Source: Carnobacterium mobile DSM 4848
Lineage (GTDB): Bacteria; Bacillota; Bacilli; Lactobacillales; Carnobacteriaceae
Assembly: GCF_000744825.1 (NCBI RefSeq)
Contig: NZ_JQMR01000001.1
Span: 1,234,501-1,298,500, forward strand
Reading direction: 5' to 3'
DNA length: 64,000 nt
Shown here: in pieces, positions 21,001-29,399 of the stretch
How the letters are laid out: every line of letters starts with the position of its first letter
How positions within the stretch are numbered: position 1 is the first letter of the stretch
Notes under the pieces: model-generated
What the model saw: only the letters and a program-made list of their open reading frames with translations
The model's database searches: none
What the model was told of the DNA's origin: nothing
Translations under genes and position numbers: made by a program

Positions 21001-21984
21001 TTGACATACAACCGAACGATCGACATCATTAAAGGATTGGCTATCCTTTTTGTCATTGTAATCCATAGTTTTACAAACAAAACATTGTTAGACTTCGGCG
21101 GCCCTTTTTATATTCAACAAGCCGTACCTTTATTTCTGATCATTACTGGTTATAACCATACGATGTCTTATGAAAGAAAAGGGATAGAATCTTTAGCGGT
21201 ACTGTATCAGCCCGATCTGCTTTTCAAAAAATTGAAACGCATTTTACTGCCCGCGTTGGTTGCTTACCTTTTTCAGATTATCATTGCACCGTTTATTGGC
21301 AGAGAAGCCAATGTTTTCTTTTATTTATTCGGACGTGGTGGTTATGGTGGATTTTTTGTTTCCATCATGATTCAAATTGTTTTTTTCTTACCTTTTTTAT
21401 TTTATTTAGCTAAAAAAAATCACCATCTCATGCTTGTGTTGAGTTTTACTTTTAACCTGATTTTTGAATTTGCCAGCGATGCTTTTGGATTACCTTCATT
21501 TATTTATCGTTTGCTTTTTTTTCGTTACCTTTTTGCCATTTCATTAGGCATTTGGTATTACTTTGTTCAAAAAGACAAAAAAAGCCTGCAGCTTATTACA
21601 GCCGGTGCTTTATTGAGTGTTCCATATCTTGTTTTGGTTCATTATTTTAATTACGAAGTACCGCTTTTTTCATTTAACACTGCTTGGAAAGGCCAAGATC
21701 CTCTAACGTTCTTTTATCCTTTGCTGCTCTTTCATCTAGGTTTGATTTATTTGCCAAAAATAAAATGGAACAGGTTATATGAAGGTTTAGCACAACTCGG
21801 TAAACAGTCTTATCATATTTTCATTGTTCAAATGGTTTATTTTTGGATCTCCGCTTCGTTTATTGACAAGTATGAAGTACCATTCCTTATTAATCTTGTA
21901 GTCTGTGTTACCATTGGGATTGGCTATTACCATCTTGAAGATACCTATTTAAAATACAGAAGTAAAAAGACTCCTTCTCGTTAA
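21001..21984 (+). CDS. Acyltransferase 3 family membrane protein
   Basis: 327 residues, TTG start at 21001 preceded by AGGAGGACTTATT. The opening YNRTIDIIKGLAILFVIVIHS and the ensuing IQQAVPLFLIITGYNHT are typical of acyltransferase family 3 (OafA-like) proteins with ten membrane helices that acetylate cell-surface sugars. The acceptor is unknown and no glycan genes adjoin. Two terminators in tandem follow the stop. A fairly confident family call; the function is general. Confidence 0.8.
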   Translation: MTYNRTIDIIKGLAILFVIVIHSFTNKTLLDFGGPFYIQQAVPLFLIITGYNHTMSYERKGIESLAVLYQPDLLFKKLKRILLPALVAYLFQIIIAPFIGREANVFFYLFGRGGYGGFFVSIMIQIVFFLPFLFYLAKKNHHLMLVLSFTFNLIFEFASDAFGLPSFIYRLLFFRYLFAISLGIWYYFVQKDKKSLQLITAGALLSVPYLVLVHYFNYEVPLFSFNTAWKGQDPLTFFYPLLLFHLGLIYLPKIKWNRLYEGLAQLGKQSYHIFIVQMVYFWISASFIDKYEVPFLINLVVCVTIGIGYYHLEDTYLKYRSKKTPSR

Positions 21985-21994
21985 CATATATAGT

Positions 21995-22040
21995 AACTGA
22001 AAGAGAGGGAGAGACTTTTGTCTTCCCTCTTCTTTCAGTT
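21995..22040 (+). terminator. Terminator after the acyltransferase gene
   Basis: AACTGAAAGAGAGGGA (21995-22010) pairs with TCCCTCTTCTTTCAGTT (to 22040) with one mismatch, and is followed by TTATTGATTATTTTC. Confidence 0.8.
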
Positions 22041-22063
22041 TTATTGATTATTTTCTTAAACGT

Positions 22064-22116
22064 GCTCCTAAAGGCAGAAACGACATCAAATTTGTTCTGC
22101 CTTTAGGAGCTTTTTT
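22064..22116 (+). terminator. Second, very strong terminator hairpin, site of element A
   Basis: GCTCCTAAAGGCAGAA (22064-22079) pairs perfectly with 22095-22110 and is followed by T6 (22111-22116). The T-run is also the left target duplication of miniature element A, so the element landed in this terminator. It lies 80 bp after the acyltransferase stop. Confidence 0.9.
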
Positions 22117-22118
22117 AA

Positions 22119-22363
22119 TGTTCTTTGTTAAACATACTAAGATCAGTAGTGAAATTTCCTCCGGAATTTACGTGTCTGCTTGCAATAAGCCATGGGACCG
22201 ACTGGAGCCGTTTCTCCAGTCTTTCAATCCTCAAACGAAGCCTAACCGCTTCGTAATTCGCATTGAATCCTTTACATGGCTGCAAGCAGCCACTATTCCT
22301 TCGGAAATTTCAAAGCTGTAGAATAGATTCACTTTTCTTACCAACACCAAAAATAATAGAACC
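22119..22363. mobile_element. Miniature inverted-repeat element, copy A (245 bp)
   Basis: Left end TGTTCTTTGTTAAA, right end ACCAACACCAAAAATAATAG then AACC; imperfect terminal inverted repeats. Flanked by TTTTTTAA at 22111-22118 and 22364-22371, an exact 8-bp target duplication if the element begins at the T of 22119 rather than at the G expected from copies B-D. Inside are an inner repeat GAAATTTCCTCCGGAATTT / TTCGGAAATTTC and small hairpins (ACTGGAG/CTCCAGT, CGAAGC/GCTTCG, GGCTGC/GCAGCC). No transposase is encoded; frames across it are by-products. Related to copies B, C and D. Confidence 0.85.
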
Positions 22364-22444
22364 TTTTTTAATTGCCGTACTGGAAAACAATTGCTTTCAA
22401 TCCTTAAAGATAGTGATTCGTGTATCTTGATTTACTGTTTAATT

Positions 22445-22933
22445 TCACGTGAAATATAATGCTGCAGCCTGTTGATTGTCTATTTCGTTTGATAAATTTA
22501 TAAAATAAGCTTCCTGCCATTTTTGAGTTTTTCTTGCAGAAGGATTTAATTCCCTTTCCCACGAAGGATAAACTCTCATCGCCATTTTTCCTTTATCATT
22601 TTCGCTTTTTAAAATACCCTTTTCTAATAATAGCAATTTTGGAAAAACAAATTGTCCTATCAGATGATTATCTATAATCGAAACAATTAATTTTTCTGGC
22701 ATGTTGTCAAACGTATATGGTTGATTCTTATTATCTTTATCTTTTTCCCAAAAAACTACAAAATACCCTTTTTTCTTTGGGGTCTTCTTAGCTAATCGAC
22801 TTCTGAATGTGTGCTGTTCAATGTTAAATGTAAGTCCTTCATACTCTTTATTTTGATTTTCTTCTTGGAGATTTATCATACGATGCTTTTCGCTGTTTGA
22901 AACTATTTTTCTGATTAATTCTAATGATTCCAA
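22445..22933 (-). CDS. MepB-family protein
   Basis: 162 residues, TTG start at 22933 with AAAGGAG nine bases upstream. The sequence YEGLTFNIEQHTFRSRLAKKTP, KKGYFVVFWEKD and the C-terminal KGKMAMRVYPSWE...TQKWQ match the MepB family, named from the third gene of the staphylococcal mepRAB operon and of unknown function. Here neither mepR nor mepA is next to it. It ends 82 bp from miniature element A. AT-rich composition suggests an accessory gene. Confidence 0.75.
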   Translation of the reverse strand: MESLELIRKIVSNSEKHRMINLQEENQNKEYEGLTFNIEQHTFRSRLAKKTPKKKGYFVVFWEKDKDNKNQPYTFDNMPEKLIVSIIDNHLIGQFVFPKLLLLEKGILKSENDKGKMAMRVYPSWERELNPSARKTQKWQEAYFINLSNEIDNQQAAALYFT

Positions 22934-23091
22934 GACTCAACGCTCCTTTATAAAGTAAAAAAATAGTTTAAATCTTACTTTAATTTTTTTAAAAGGGGAA
23001 ACTTAAAGACTTATTTCATAATGTACACTTTAAAACAAAAAAAGTCTCCGGGACTAAATTTGTAAGAATATTATTTAAAGGAGTGCTTTTA

Positions 23092-23730
23092 ATGAAGAAA
23101 AAAACTTGGTTCTTTTTTGATGTTGGAGAAACTTTGATAGATGAAACGAGTAGCTACGATCATTATTTTGAACTTTGTACCAATGAATTAAAAAAAGCTT
23201 CCATAACTATTTCTCCCAAAGAATATCGAGCTTTAATCGAAGAACAATATGCTAAAAACGGCACTCGCCCTTTATACACGATTTGGAAATCTTTTAATAC
23301 GGGATTGCCGCAACCCAAATGGGAACACTACAACGAAAAACTATATGATGGTGTCCTGCCTACTTTGTCTCTCTTGAAAAAGGATTATCACCTTGGCATT
23401 ATTGCGAATCAATCTAAAAACTTAGATTTAAGATTAAAGAATTTGGATATCGATCGTTACTTTGACCTAATTATTTCTTCAAGTGATGTAGGTATTAAAA
23501 AACCTGATGCTAAAATTTTTGAATTAGCCTTAAAAAAAGCCAGTATTGATTCACATCATGCCGTATATGTCGGCGATAGAGTGGATAATGATATTATCCC
23601 TGCAAAACAATTGGGATTCATTACTGTCCGAATAAAAAATGGATTAGGAAAACGACATAAAGAAGATGCTAGGTATCCTAGTGATTATACGATAGAAGTA
23701 ATCAATGAACTTTTAGACTTATCATTTTAA
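23092..23730 (+). CDS. HAD-superfamily hydrolase
   Basis: 212 residues starting at ATG 23092 (AAAGGAG eight bases upstream). HAD motif I is FFDVGETLIDET, an unusual variant in which the usual DxD is DVGET, so the second Asp that acts as general acid is a Gly; motif II IIANQS, motif III KKPD, motif IV VGDRVDNDI. The DxGxT form is seen in several HAD subgroups (haloacid dehalogenase/phosphatase-like). Substrate unknown. Convergent with the tmRNA gene, sharing the hairpin between them. Confidence 0.8.
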   Translation: MKKKTWFFFDVGETLIDETSSYDHYFELCTNELKKASITISPKEYRALIEEQYAKNGTRPLYTIWKSFNTGLPQPKWEHYNEKLYDGVLPTLSLLKKDYHLGIIANQSKNLDLRLKNLDIDRYFDLIISSSDVGIKKPDAKIFELALKKASIDSHHAVYVGDRVDNDIIPAKQLGFITVRIKNGLGKRHKEDARYPSDYTIEVINELLDLSF

Positions 23731-23800
23731 CTTTCTCGCTTCATCTTCAAGAAATCAATAATGTAAAAAGCTTATAATATCCTACTCTATTAAAACAAAA

Positions 23801-23843
23801 AAATCCTTTAAAATGCTGTTTTAGCAGCACCTTAAAGAATTTT
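23801..23843. terminator. Terminator between the HAD gene and ssrA
   Basis: AAATCCTTTAA / TTAAAGAATTT with an inner TGCTG/CAGCA stem and T-runs on both sides. It serves the minus-strand tmRNA and probably the plus-strand HAD gene. Confidence 0.75.
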
Positions 23844-23872
23844 TATTTTCAGGGCCGAACCCTTTATTTTAG

Positions 23873-24236
23873 TGGAGACGGCGGGAGTCGAACCCGCGTC
23901 CAAATATATCGGCACCTAGACATCTACGCTCATAGTTATGCTACTTAAAAGTTCGCTTGGCATCAGCCACACAACCGGCATCATGCTTTGCTAGTCTGAT
24001 GATCTCTTCTAAACCTTACAGACGGAAAGGTTTAGCGTATCCCACTGATTATAGGACCCTTGCTCGAGCACATGGGCGATGCCGAGAGGATCTACACTAA
24101 GCTGTTTTTACGCAGCTAAAGCGTAAGAGTTGTTATTGTTTTTAGCAGTTATTTTAACTGTAACGTTTTAACGTAGACGTAACCTACGAAGCGCAATCCA
24201 AGCTCGACCTATACCTGTCGAATCCGTAACGCCCCC
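23873..24236 (-). ncRNA. ssrA: Transfer-messenger RNA (tmRNA)
   Basis: The 5' end reads GGGGGCGTTACGGATTCGAC and the 3' end carries the tRNA-like T-arm GCGGGTTCGACTCCCGC followed by CGTCTCCA. The genomic bases after the discriminator are CTA, so the CCA is not fully encoded. The resume codon GCT is at 24146-24144 and the tag frame ends at TAA 24110-24108, giving (A)AKNNNNSYALAA, a degradation tag for ClpXP-type proteases. With SmpB (coded at 36765) it rescues stalled ribosomes. In B. subtilis ssrA adjoins smpB; here they are 12 kb apart. Confidence 0.97.
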
Positions 24237-24306
24237 GAATGGGAAGTGTACAGAGTGGAAAAATCAACTCTTCTTTTCCATTACCTATTCAAACTCTCTA
24301 TTAGTT

Positions 24307-24312
24307 ATTATA
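24307..24312 (-). promoter_or_regulatory. Extended -10 promoter of ssrA
   Basis: Minus-strand TGTTATAAT (TGn-TATAAT), about 70 bp before the mature tmRNA end, with a weak TTTTCT 17 bp further up. The leader would be removed by processing. The insertion sequence begins 40 bp upstream and has left this element intact. Confidence 0.65.
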
Positions 24313-24351
24313 ACACAAATCTCTAAAAAAGAAAATACGTTCGCTTCTGTA

Positions 24352-26032
24352 GTTTGTGTCAAGTTTTTCTCGAGCGTCCTATTCCTTCACTAGTTTAGGC
24401 ACTCTATTTTTGTACACCCATCAGCTACCGCACGGCTCCGCCGCTTGCTGGCCCATCTTTTGGAAGAACGTTCCTAAAACCAGGAACCTTCTCCCAAAAG
24501 ACAGGAATTAACGAAAACTTTTAATTAATTGTCCTATTGCCGATGAACGAGAGGCATACAATGGAATGATCCCATTCTTTGCCCCGACTGACTGCCGTGT
24601 TTTCTCATGCAATAACGACGATAAACGAACCGTTTGGTTCAGCTTGCGTTGTTGTCTCGCACTTCTATTTTGTTGGTGAAGATAGTCTTCACGCAAGGTG
24701 TGATTGAACATCCCTTGTTTTACCTTTACCATAGCTTCGCAACCTTCTGCACTCCAATGCATTCCTCGCTTTTTCATGCGAAAAGAGATGTGTCGTTGAT
24801 TCGACTCCATTGCGCCTAATCCTCTGGCGCCTTTCGGAGCCTGTTCTACTTTTTCGCGCCAATCGAAAATCCGATCCCAATTCCGTAAAACATAGGTTCT
24901 AAATGTATTCAGTTTTTCCACTGCTGCTGTTTCGTCTAACGTACTTTCATACGTATCCAGCCAAATAGTTAAATGATCTAAATCATGCGTCTTTAATGCT
25001 TGCTTGACCTGCTGTTTAAAAACGTTAGTTTTCACGCCAAATGCACGATTCAAGCCTTGGAAGACATGATAAGAGTCTAGCTGATTGAGAACGGGATAAT
25101 TCGATTGAGAAAAAGCTTCTTGGAATCTATCTGCAGTATAGCCTTGTCCACCGTCACTATTGGTAATGACTTGGGCTTGTTGTAAGGCATAATGATTCGC
25201 TGTAAAGGCTTGAACCTCTGCCCAAAAACCAGCGGTTTTTTTAGTCGTCATAATGGCTTTAGGTTCCTTTAAGGAAACGCGTTTTCCGTTTTTATTCCAG
25301 CCTTCGTAAAGAATGGCATGACGAACTTCTAAGCTTTTTTTCTTTTCTGTTCCACGAACAAAAACGCCATCCGCTTCGGCATAGAAATAGTCCACTTTTT
25401 TCCCTTCTGGTAATTCAGCTGCTTCTTCTAGCTCCAATACGCTTTCTTCATCTTCACGTGCTTGTGCTGATCCAACGCGTTTAAGAAGACTGCCAACTGT
25501 TTGGTGGCTGATTGTGACAGCCGTCCATTCATTTAGCATAGTTGCAGTATCTCGATAAGTAGCTTTACTCGCCAACTCAGCCACTTTTACTTCTACTAAT
25601 GGACTATGACGCTGATATTTTCGAATGCCTAACCACTCATCTAGTGGATAATGATTCTGATCCGTGTGATCTACCATTAAGGTACGATAGTACCGAACGG
25701 GACCGAAAATAAATTGGACCGTTTTCCAATCTTCTCGTTTCACTTTCCAACCTTCAAGTTGTTTCTCCTCTTTGATCACCTGATTGATATGAGTGAAGAC
25801 ATCTCCCACTAATTCAGAAAATACTTCATACATATAAACCTGAATAGCTTCTTCTGTCTCTATTAAATTGTTTGAATCCTTTATTATTTGGTAAACCTTT
25901 GATATAATCTTATTCATAAGAAGGCCTCTTTCAATTATGTATTTGCCGGTCAAGCATACATTTATGATAGAACGCCTTCTTTCTTTTTGCCAGTAAAAAA
26001 TAATAATATCTCGAGAACTATTTTACACATAC
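24352..26032 (-). mobile_element. ISLre2-family insertion sequence (1681 bp, complete)
   Basis: Imperfect terminal repeats GTTTGTGTCAAG...TCTCGAG (24352-24374) and GTATGTGTAAAA...TCTCGAG (complement of 26010-26032), 18 of 23 positions equal. Flanked by the 9-bp duplication GCTTCTGTA at 24343-24351 and 26033-26041. It contains one transposase gene. A hairpin TCTTTTGG/CCAAAAGA at 24456-24501 lies after the transposase stop and may end its transcript. The intact ends and frame suggest a recent, possibly active copy. Confidence 0.9.
24508..25917 (-). CDS. ISLre2-family transposase (UPF0236)
   Basis: 469 residues from ATG 25917 (AAAGAGG seven bases before); an in-frame extension to 25953 is less likely. 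Family marks are the N-terminal DWKTVQFIFGPVRYYRTLM, SHQTVGSLLKRVG, FYAEADGVFVRG with a catalytic Asp region, VITNSDGGQGYT and the C-terminal GLGAMESNQRHISFRMK, which fit the D-D-E transposase pattern of UPF0236. It is full length and undisturbed. It mobilises only its own element; nothing relates it to the miniature elements A-D, whose ends differ. Confidence 0.92.
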   Translation of the reverse strand: MNKIISKVYQIIKDSNNLIETEEAIQVYMYEVFSELVGDVFTHINQVIKEEKQLEGWKVKREDWKTVQFIFGPVRYYRTLMVDHTDQNHYPLDEWLGIRKYQRHSPLVEVKVAELASKATYRDTATMLNEWTAVTISHQTVGSLLKRVGSAQAREDEESVLELEEAAELPEGKKVDYFYAEADGVFVRGTEKKKSLEVRHAILYEGWNKNGKRVSLKEPKAIMTTKKTAGFWAEVQAFTANHYALQQAQVITNSDGGQGYTADRFQEAFSQSNYPVLNQLDSYHVFQGLNRAFGVKTNVFKQQVKQALKTHDLDHLTIWLDTYESTLDETAAVEKLNTFRTYVLRNWDRIFDWREKVEQAPKGARGLGAMESNQRHISFRMKKRGMHWSAEGCEAMVKVKQGMFNHTLREDYLHQQNRSARQQRKLNQTVRLSSLLHEKTRQSVGAKNGIIPLYASRSSAIGQLIKSFR

Positions 26033-26057
26033 GCTTCTGTAATTTTTTATGAATGAT

Positions 26058-26978
26058 TCAAGTTTTAAATTCATAATATCGCCATCGGCCTGTTCCTTTA
26101 GCTATTAAATGCTGATTGAAGATATACTTGATTCTCCTAACAGACAGCTGATTATCACACCATTCACAAATAGCAGATACTGTAATTCTTTCATTTGGAA
26201 ATAAACGTTTATATTCTTGTACATGTCGCATAATGGTTTGAGAAACTACCTCTTTTTTGCCGCAGTACTGACATGTACAAGTTTCTTTTTTTGTAAAACA
26301 ATCTATGAAGGATCCACAATCAAAACAAGTAACTCCTTTCTTTAATAATTCCTTTCTGTAATATGGTACATTATGTAAAGAAAAGTCTTCCATATGCATT
26401 GGTTTAATTTCTTCTGCGAAACGATAATGGTTTTGATTTAACGTCTCTGAAATTCCGTTAACCATTGAAAAATGAGATTTCAACATTCCAGGTAACAATA
26501 TTCCGCTATTTCTTGGAGCTTGAAACAATGCAAAATCGCGATTCAAAAAAACGATTTGTTTTTTAATAGCCAAATTATATCCCATTTGATCAACCAGTTG
26601 GCGCAATGCTGACTCTGCATTTTTTATTTGATAAAGTGGGTCAAATACTTCTTTTTTAGTTCGCTCATAGTACATCTTTTCATTTTCGTAATAGTATTCA
26701 CCTTCAAAATTTTTAACTTCGTATATATAAAGACACTTTGCAGTGATCAACAAAGTATCAATTTGAAACTTTTTCCCCCTTACCGTTAAATACAAATCAT
26801 TTAAAACTATGCTCTCACATTTTAATTGTTCTGTTATGGAATCAAACTGCACTTCTCCATTGTATCCTTTGACCCAGTTCGCATACTTATTACGGTCATC
26901 TCTTGATAAAGTCATTCGATTAACCAACGATTCCATCACTAACAATCGAAATGGTTTTTCTCTCTCCTTAAAAGCCAT
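26058..26978 (-). CDS. NERD-domain protein with C-terminal zinc ribbon
   Basis: 306 residues. The NERD (nuclease-related) domain spans about 35-150: NGEVQFDSITEQL, FQIDTLLITAKCLYIYEVKNFEGEY, with the D and E-x-K residues of a restriction-endonuclease-like core. Near 215-245 four or more cysteines (CFDCGSFIDC...CTCQYCGKK) form a zinc ribbon, and the end looks like a small DNA-binding helix segment (TVSAICEWCDNQLSVRRIKYI). NERD proteins are mostly uncharacterised and often plasmid- or defence-associated. It starts at 26978 behind GGAGTGGG, between the insertion sequence and the minisatellite. The function is unproven. Confidence 0.72.
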   Translation of the reverse strand: MAFKEREKPFRLLVMESLVNRMTLSRDDRNKYANWVKGYNGEVQFDSITEQLKCESIVLNDLYLTVRGKKFQIDTLLITAKCLYIYEVKNFEGEYYYENEKMYYERTKKEVFDPLYQIKNAESALRQLVDQMGYNLAIKKQIVFLNRDFALFQAPRNSGILLPGMLKSHFSMVNGISETLNQNHYRFAEEIKPMHMEDFSLHNVPYYRKELLKKGVTCFDCGSFIDCFTKKETCTCQYCGKKEVVSQTIMRHVQEYKRLFPNERITVSAICEWCDNQLSVRRIKYIFNQHLIAKGTGRWRYYEFKT

Positions 26979-27204
26979 TCACCCACTCCTAATGTTTTTC
27001 TTTCTCATTCAATACTATCCGCAATCTATATTGTTTTCGTTTCAAATACAGGTAGTAAATTTTTTGAATCCAAAAAATTCTAATTAACTAACTAATTAAT
27101 TAACTAACCAACTACCTTGTACTGTAAACTAATTTTTGAGTGCGATTATGGGACTTATGAGGAAAATTCCTTCTAACAACTAATTGAGGCTAGTTTTTTC
27201 TATC
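26979..27204. other. Intergenic stretch with low-complexity tract
   Basis: Runs from the NERD start to the minisatellite. It holds a low-complexity tract of TTAACTAACTAAT-type tetramers at about 27080-27114. No gene is seen. The promoter for the minus-strand NERD gene should lie here. Confidence 0.5.
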
Positions 27205-27672
27205 ATTTGTCTGATAGACGGGCTCTACCGAACAACTCTCTACTGCTTTCTTGTCTATTTGTCTGATAGACAGGCTCTACCAAACAACTCTCTACTGTTT
27301 CCTTGTCTATTTGTCTGCTAGAGGAGCGCTAGCGAACAACTCTCTACTGTTTCCTTATCGATTTGTCTGCTAGACGAGCTCTACTGAACAACTCTCTGCT
27401 GTTTTCTTGTCTATTTGTCTGCTAGACGAGCTCTACTGAACAACTCTCTGCTGTTTTCTTGTCTATTTGTCTGCTAGACGGGCTCTACCGAACAACTCTC
27501 TACTGTTGCCTTGTCTATTTGTCTGCTAGACAGGCTCTACCAAACAACTCTCTACTGTTTCCTTGTCTATTTGTCTGCTAGAGGAGCGCTACCGAACAAC
27601 TCTCTGCTGTTTTCTCGCCGATTTGTCTGCTAGACAATCGCTAGCGAACAGTTCCTTTTATTGCTGCCTCTT
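27205..27672. repeat. Minisatellite: nine tandem 52-bp units
   Basis: Units start at 27205, 27257, 27309, 27361, 27413, 27465, 27517, 27569 and 27621, each exactly 52 bp after the last. Consensus begins ATTTGTCTGCTAGACGGGCT and ends ACTGTTTCCTTGTCT. Copies 4 and 5 are identical, copies 6-8 resemble 1-3 (a 156-bp higher-order unit), and copy 9 is degenerate after its first half. The frame is not a multiple of three and no reading frame spans it. Each unit holds the small dyad GTCTGCTAGAC. Role unknown. Confidence 0.95.
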
Positions 27673-27779
27673 TAATTACTTTCTCTTCCTTTTTATAAGC
27701 GGATTAATACGAACCAATACAATTATGTGCTACTATGTATAGTAGAAACAATTAGATGATATGAAGGAGCATAAAATAA

Positions 27780-28514
27780 ATGACGCATCAAATAGAAACA
27801 TTGCAAAGATTTATTGATGAAGCTGAAAAAATCGTCTTTTTTGGCGGTGCGGGAGTTTCAACTGAAAGCGGCTTACCTGATTACCGTTCAAATACCGGTA
27901 CTTATACTGAATTGGAACGGCAGCAGTTAGACCCCAAGAAAATTATGAGTAAACGATATTTATTAAATTACCCGGAAAAATTTTTTAACCGACCTAACAC
28001 ACGTAAAAACACAGAAGCTCCAAAGCCGAATGCAGCGCATCTCTACTTGGCCGAACTAGAAAAACAAGGGAAAGATGTTCGCATCATCACTCAAAATGTG
28101 GATGGCTTGCATCAAGCAGCCGGAAGTAAACTGGTTGTTGAATTGCATGGCAATAACCGTCATTTTCACTGTATGGAATGTGGTCGCGAATACAAATTAA
28201 ATGAAATTCAACGGGATGAGCAGAATATTCCTCGTTGCCCGATTGATAACGGCATCATTCGTGCAGATGTGATTTTATTTGGCGAAAATCTTAAACCGGG
28301 AATTTTAGATCGGGCAAAAGAATTGATGGCCAGTTCAGATTTGCTGATTATTGCCGGTACTTCTTTAACAGTCAATCCATCCAAAAACCTTATTCGCTAT
28401 TTTAAAGGCAAACGAGTCGTTGTCATCAATAAAACTCCACTCACTATTGATTTACCTGTAGATTTAGCTATTGAAGACGCCGTTGGAAAAGTTTTCCAGC
28501 AATTAACTGTTTAA
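27780..28514 (+). CDS. NAD-dependent protein deacylase, sirtuin family (CobB-like)
   Basis: 244 residues. NAD-binding GGAGVSTESGLPDYRS, TQNVDGLHQAAGS and the catalytic His in ELHGNNRHF are intact, as is GTSLTVNPSKN. The zinc module has CMEC but the second pair reads CPID, so only three of the four cysteines are present, with Asp in the fourth place. Starts at ATG 27780 behind GAAGGAG. Sirtuins remove acyl groups from lysines; the preferred acyl type cannot be inferred. Transcribed alone and convergent with the following HAD gene. Confidence 0.92.
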   Translation: MTHQIETLQRFIDEAEKIVFFGGAGVSTESGLPDYRSNTGTYTELERQQLDPKKIMSKRYLLNYPEKFFNRPNTRKNTEAPKPNAAHLYLAELEKQGKDVRIITQNVDGLHQAAGSKLVVELHGNNRHFHCMECGREYKLNEIQRDEQNIPRCPIDNGIIRADVILFGENLKPGILDRAKELMASSDLLIIAGTSLTVNPSKNLIRYFKGKRVVVINKTPLTIDLPVDLAIEDAVGKVFQQLTV

Positions 28515-28526
28515 ATTGCCTAAAAA

Positions 28527-28574
28527 AACTGACTGAATTCCACTACTTTAAAAGTATACGGAGTTCAGTCAGTT
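28527..28574. terminator. Bidirectional terminator between convergent genes
   Basis: AACTGACTGAATTCC (28527-28541) pairs with GGAGTTCAGTCAGTT (28560-28574), with A/T runs on both sides. It separates the sirtuin gene and the HAD gene. Confidence 0.85.
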
Positions 28575-28597
28575 TTTTACTTATTGCCTATCAGAAA

Positions 28598-29374
28598 TTA
28601 AATTAAATCGTAATACTTTAACCCTTCTACAATTCCACCATCAACATGGCTCGCAGTAATATATGTGGCTTTTTCTTTTAAAGACGCTAAACCATTTCCC
28701 ATCGCTACTCCATAATCTACGTGTTCGACCATTTCAATATCATTGGACCCATCGCCGAAAGCGAAAGTCGGGATCGTCTCAAAATTCAGTGTCTTAACTA
28801 ATTCCGTAATTCCCGTAGCTTTTGAATTCCCTTTTGGAATGGTATCCATACTGTAAGGCGTGTTGCGATAAAAAGATAATTCTGGAAAGTTCATTTTAAA
28901 ATAAGCGTCTTGTTCTTTATCCGTATTCAATACCAATGCCATCAACACTTCTTCTTCTAAATGCAGGGTACTGTGTACCGACGGAACTTCAGCGTGAATA
29001 AACTGATACGCTTCTTTTAGTACTTCTGTTTCACGTGTTGCACGGATTTTATTGTTTGTATAAAAAGACAAGGCAAATTTGCGTTCTTCTGTTGCTTGTT
29101 TTAAATTAACCAACGTTTCGACAGGGATGCGATTGCGATAAACTTCTTGGCCTTCATACACAATGTATTGTCCATTAAGTGTAATAAATGAATCAATCGG
29201 TGTTTCTTTTAGCACATGCTGAATTTCAATCGGGCTTCGTCCTGTCGCAATAAATGGAATATTGCCTTTTTGCTTCATTTGCTCTAATGCTTCGACTACT
29301 TCCGCTTCAACTTTTGATTCTTTATTTAATAACGTGCCGTCTAAGTCAAAAAATACTAATGCATTTGGTTTCAA
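28598..29374 (-). CDS. Cof-type HAD-IIB phosphatase
   Basis: 258 residues, TTG start at 29374 behind AGGGAG. HAD motif I FFDLDGTLLNKE, motif II ATGRSP, motif III KGNSKATG, motif IV FGDGSNDIEMVEH and the C2-type cap identify the Cof subfamily, which dephosphorylates sugar phosphates or flavin/PLP-type substrates. It sits 26 bp before the histidine phosphatase gene's 3' end on the same strand, so the two likely share a transcript. Substrate unknown. Confidence 0.88.
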   Translation of the reverse strand: MKPNALVFFDLDGTLLNKESKVEAEVVEALEQMKQKGNIPFIATGRSPIEIQHVLKETPIDSFITLNGQYIVYEGQEVYRNRIPVETLVNLKQATEERKFALSFYTNNKIRATRETEVLKEAYQFIHAEVPSVHSTLHLEEEVLMALVLNTDKEQDAYFKMNFPELSFYRNTPYSMDTIPKGNSKATGITELVKTLNFETIPTFAFGDGSNDIEMVEHVDYGVAMGNGLASLKEKATYITASHVDGGIVEGLKYYDLI

Positions 29375-29399
29375 ACTATTTATTCTCCCTTTGCTTTGT

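Noticed and set aside
22118-22321. Protein-coding frame in miniature element A (also seen in C)
   Set aside because: The similar peptides in A and C come from sequence identity of the elements. No ribosome site, and element B breaks the frame.
24456-24501. Plain rho-independent terminator after the transposase
   Set aside because: The hairpin is good but no T-run follows on the minus strand, so it is only mentioned as a possible transcript end.
27205-27672. CRISPR array
   Set aside because: Repeats are contiguous, 52 bp, without unique spacers; all the unit is repeated. No cas genes are present.
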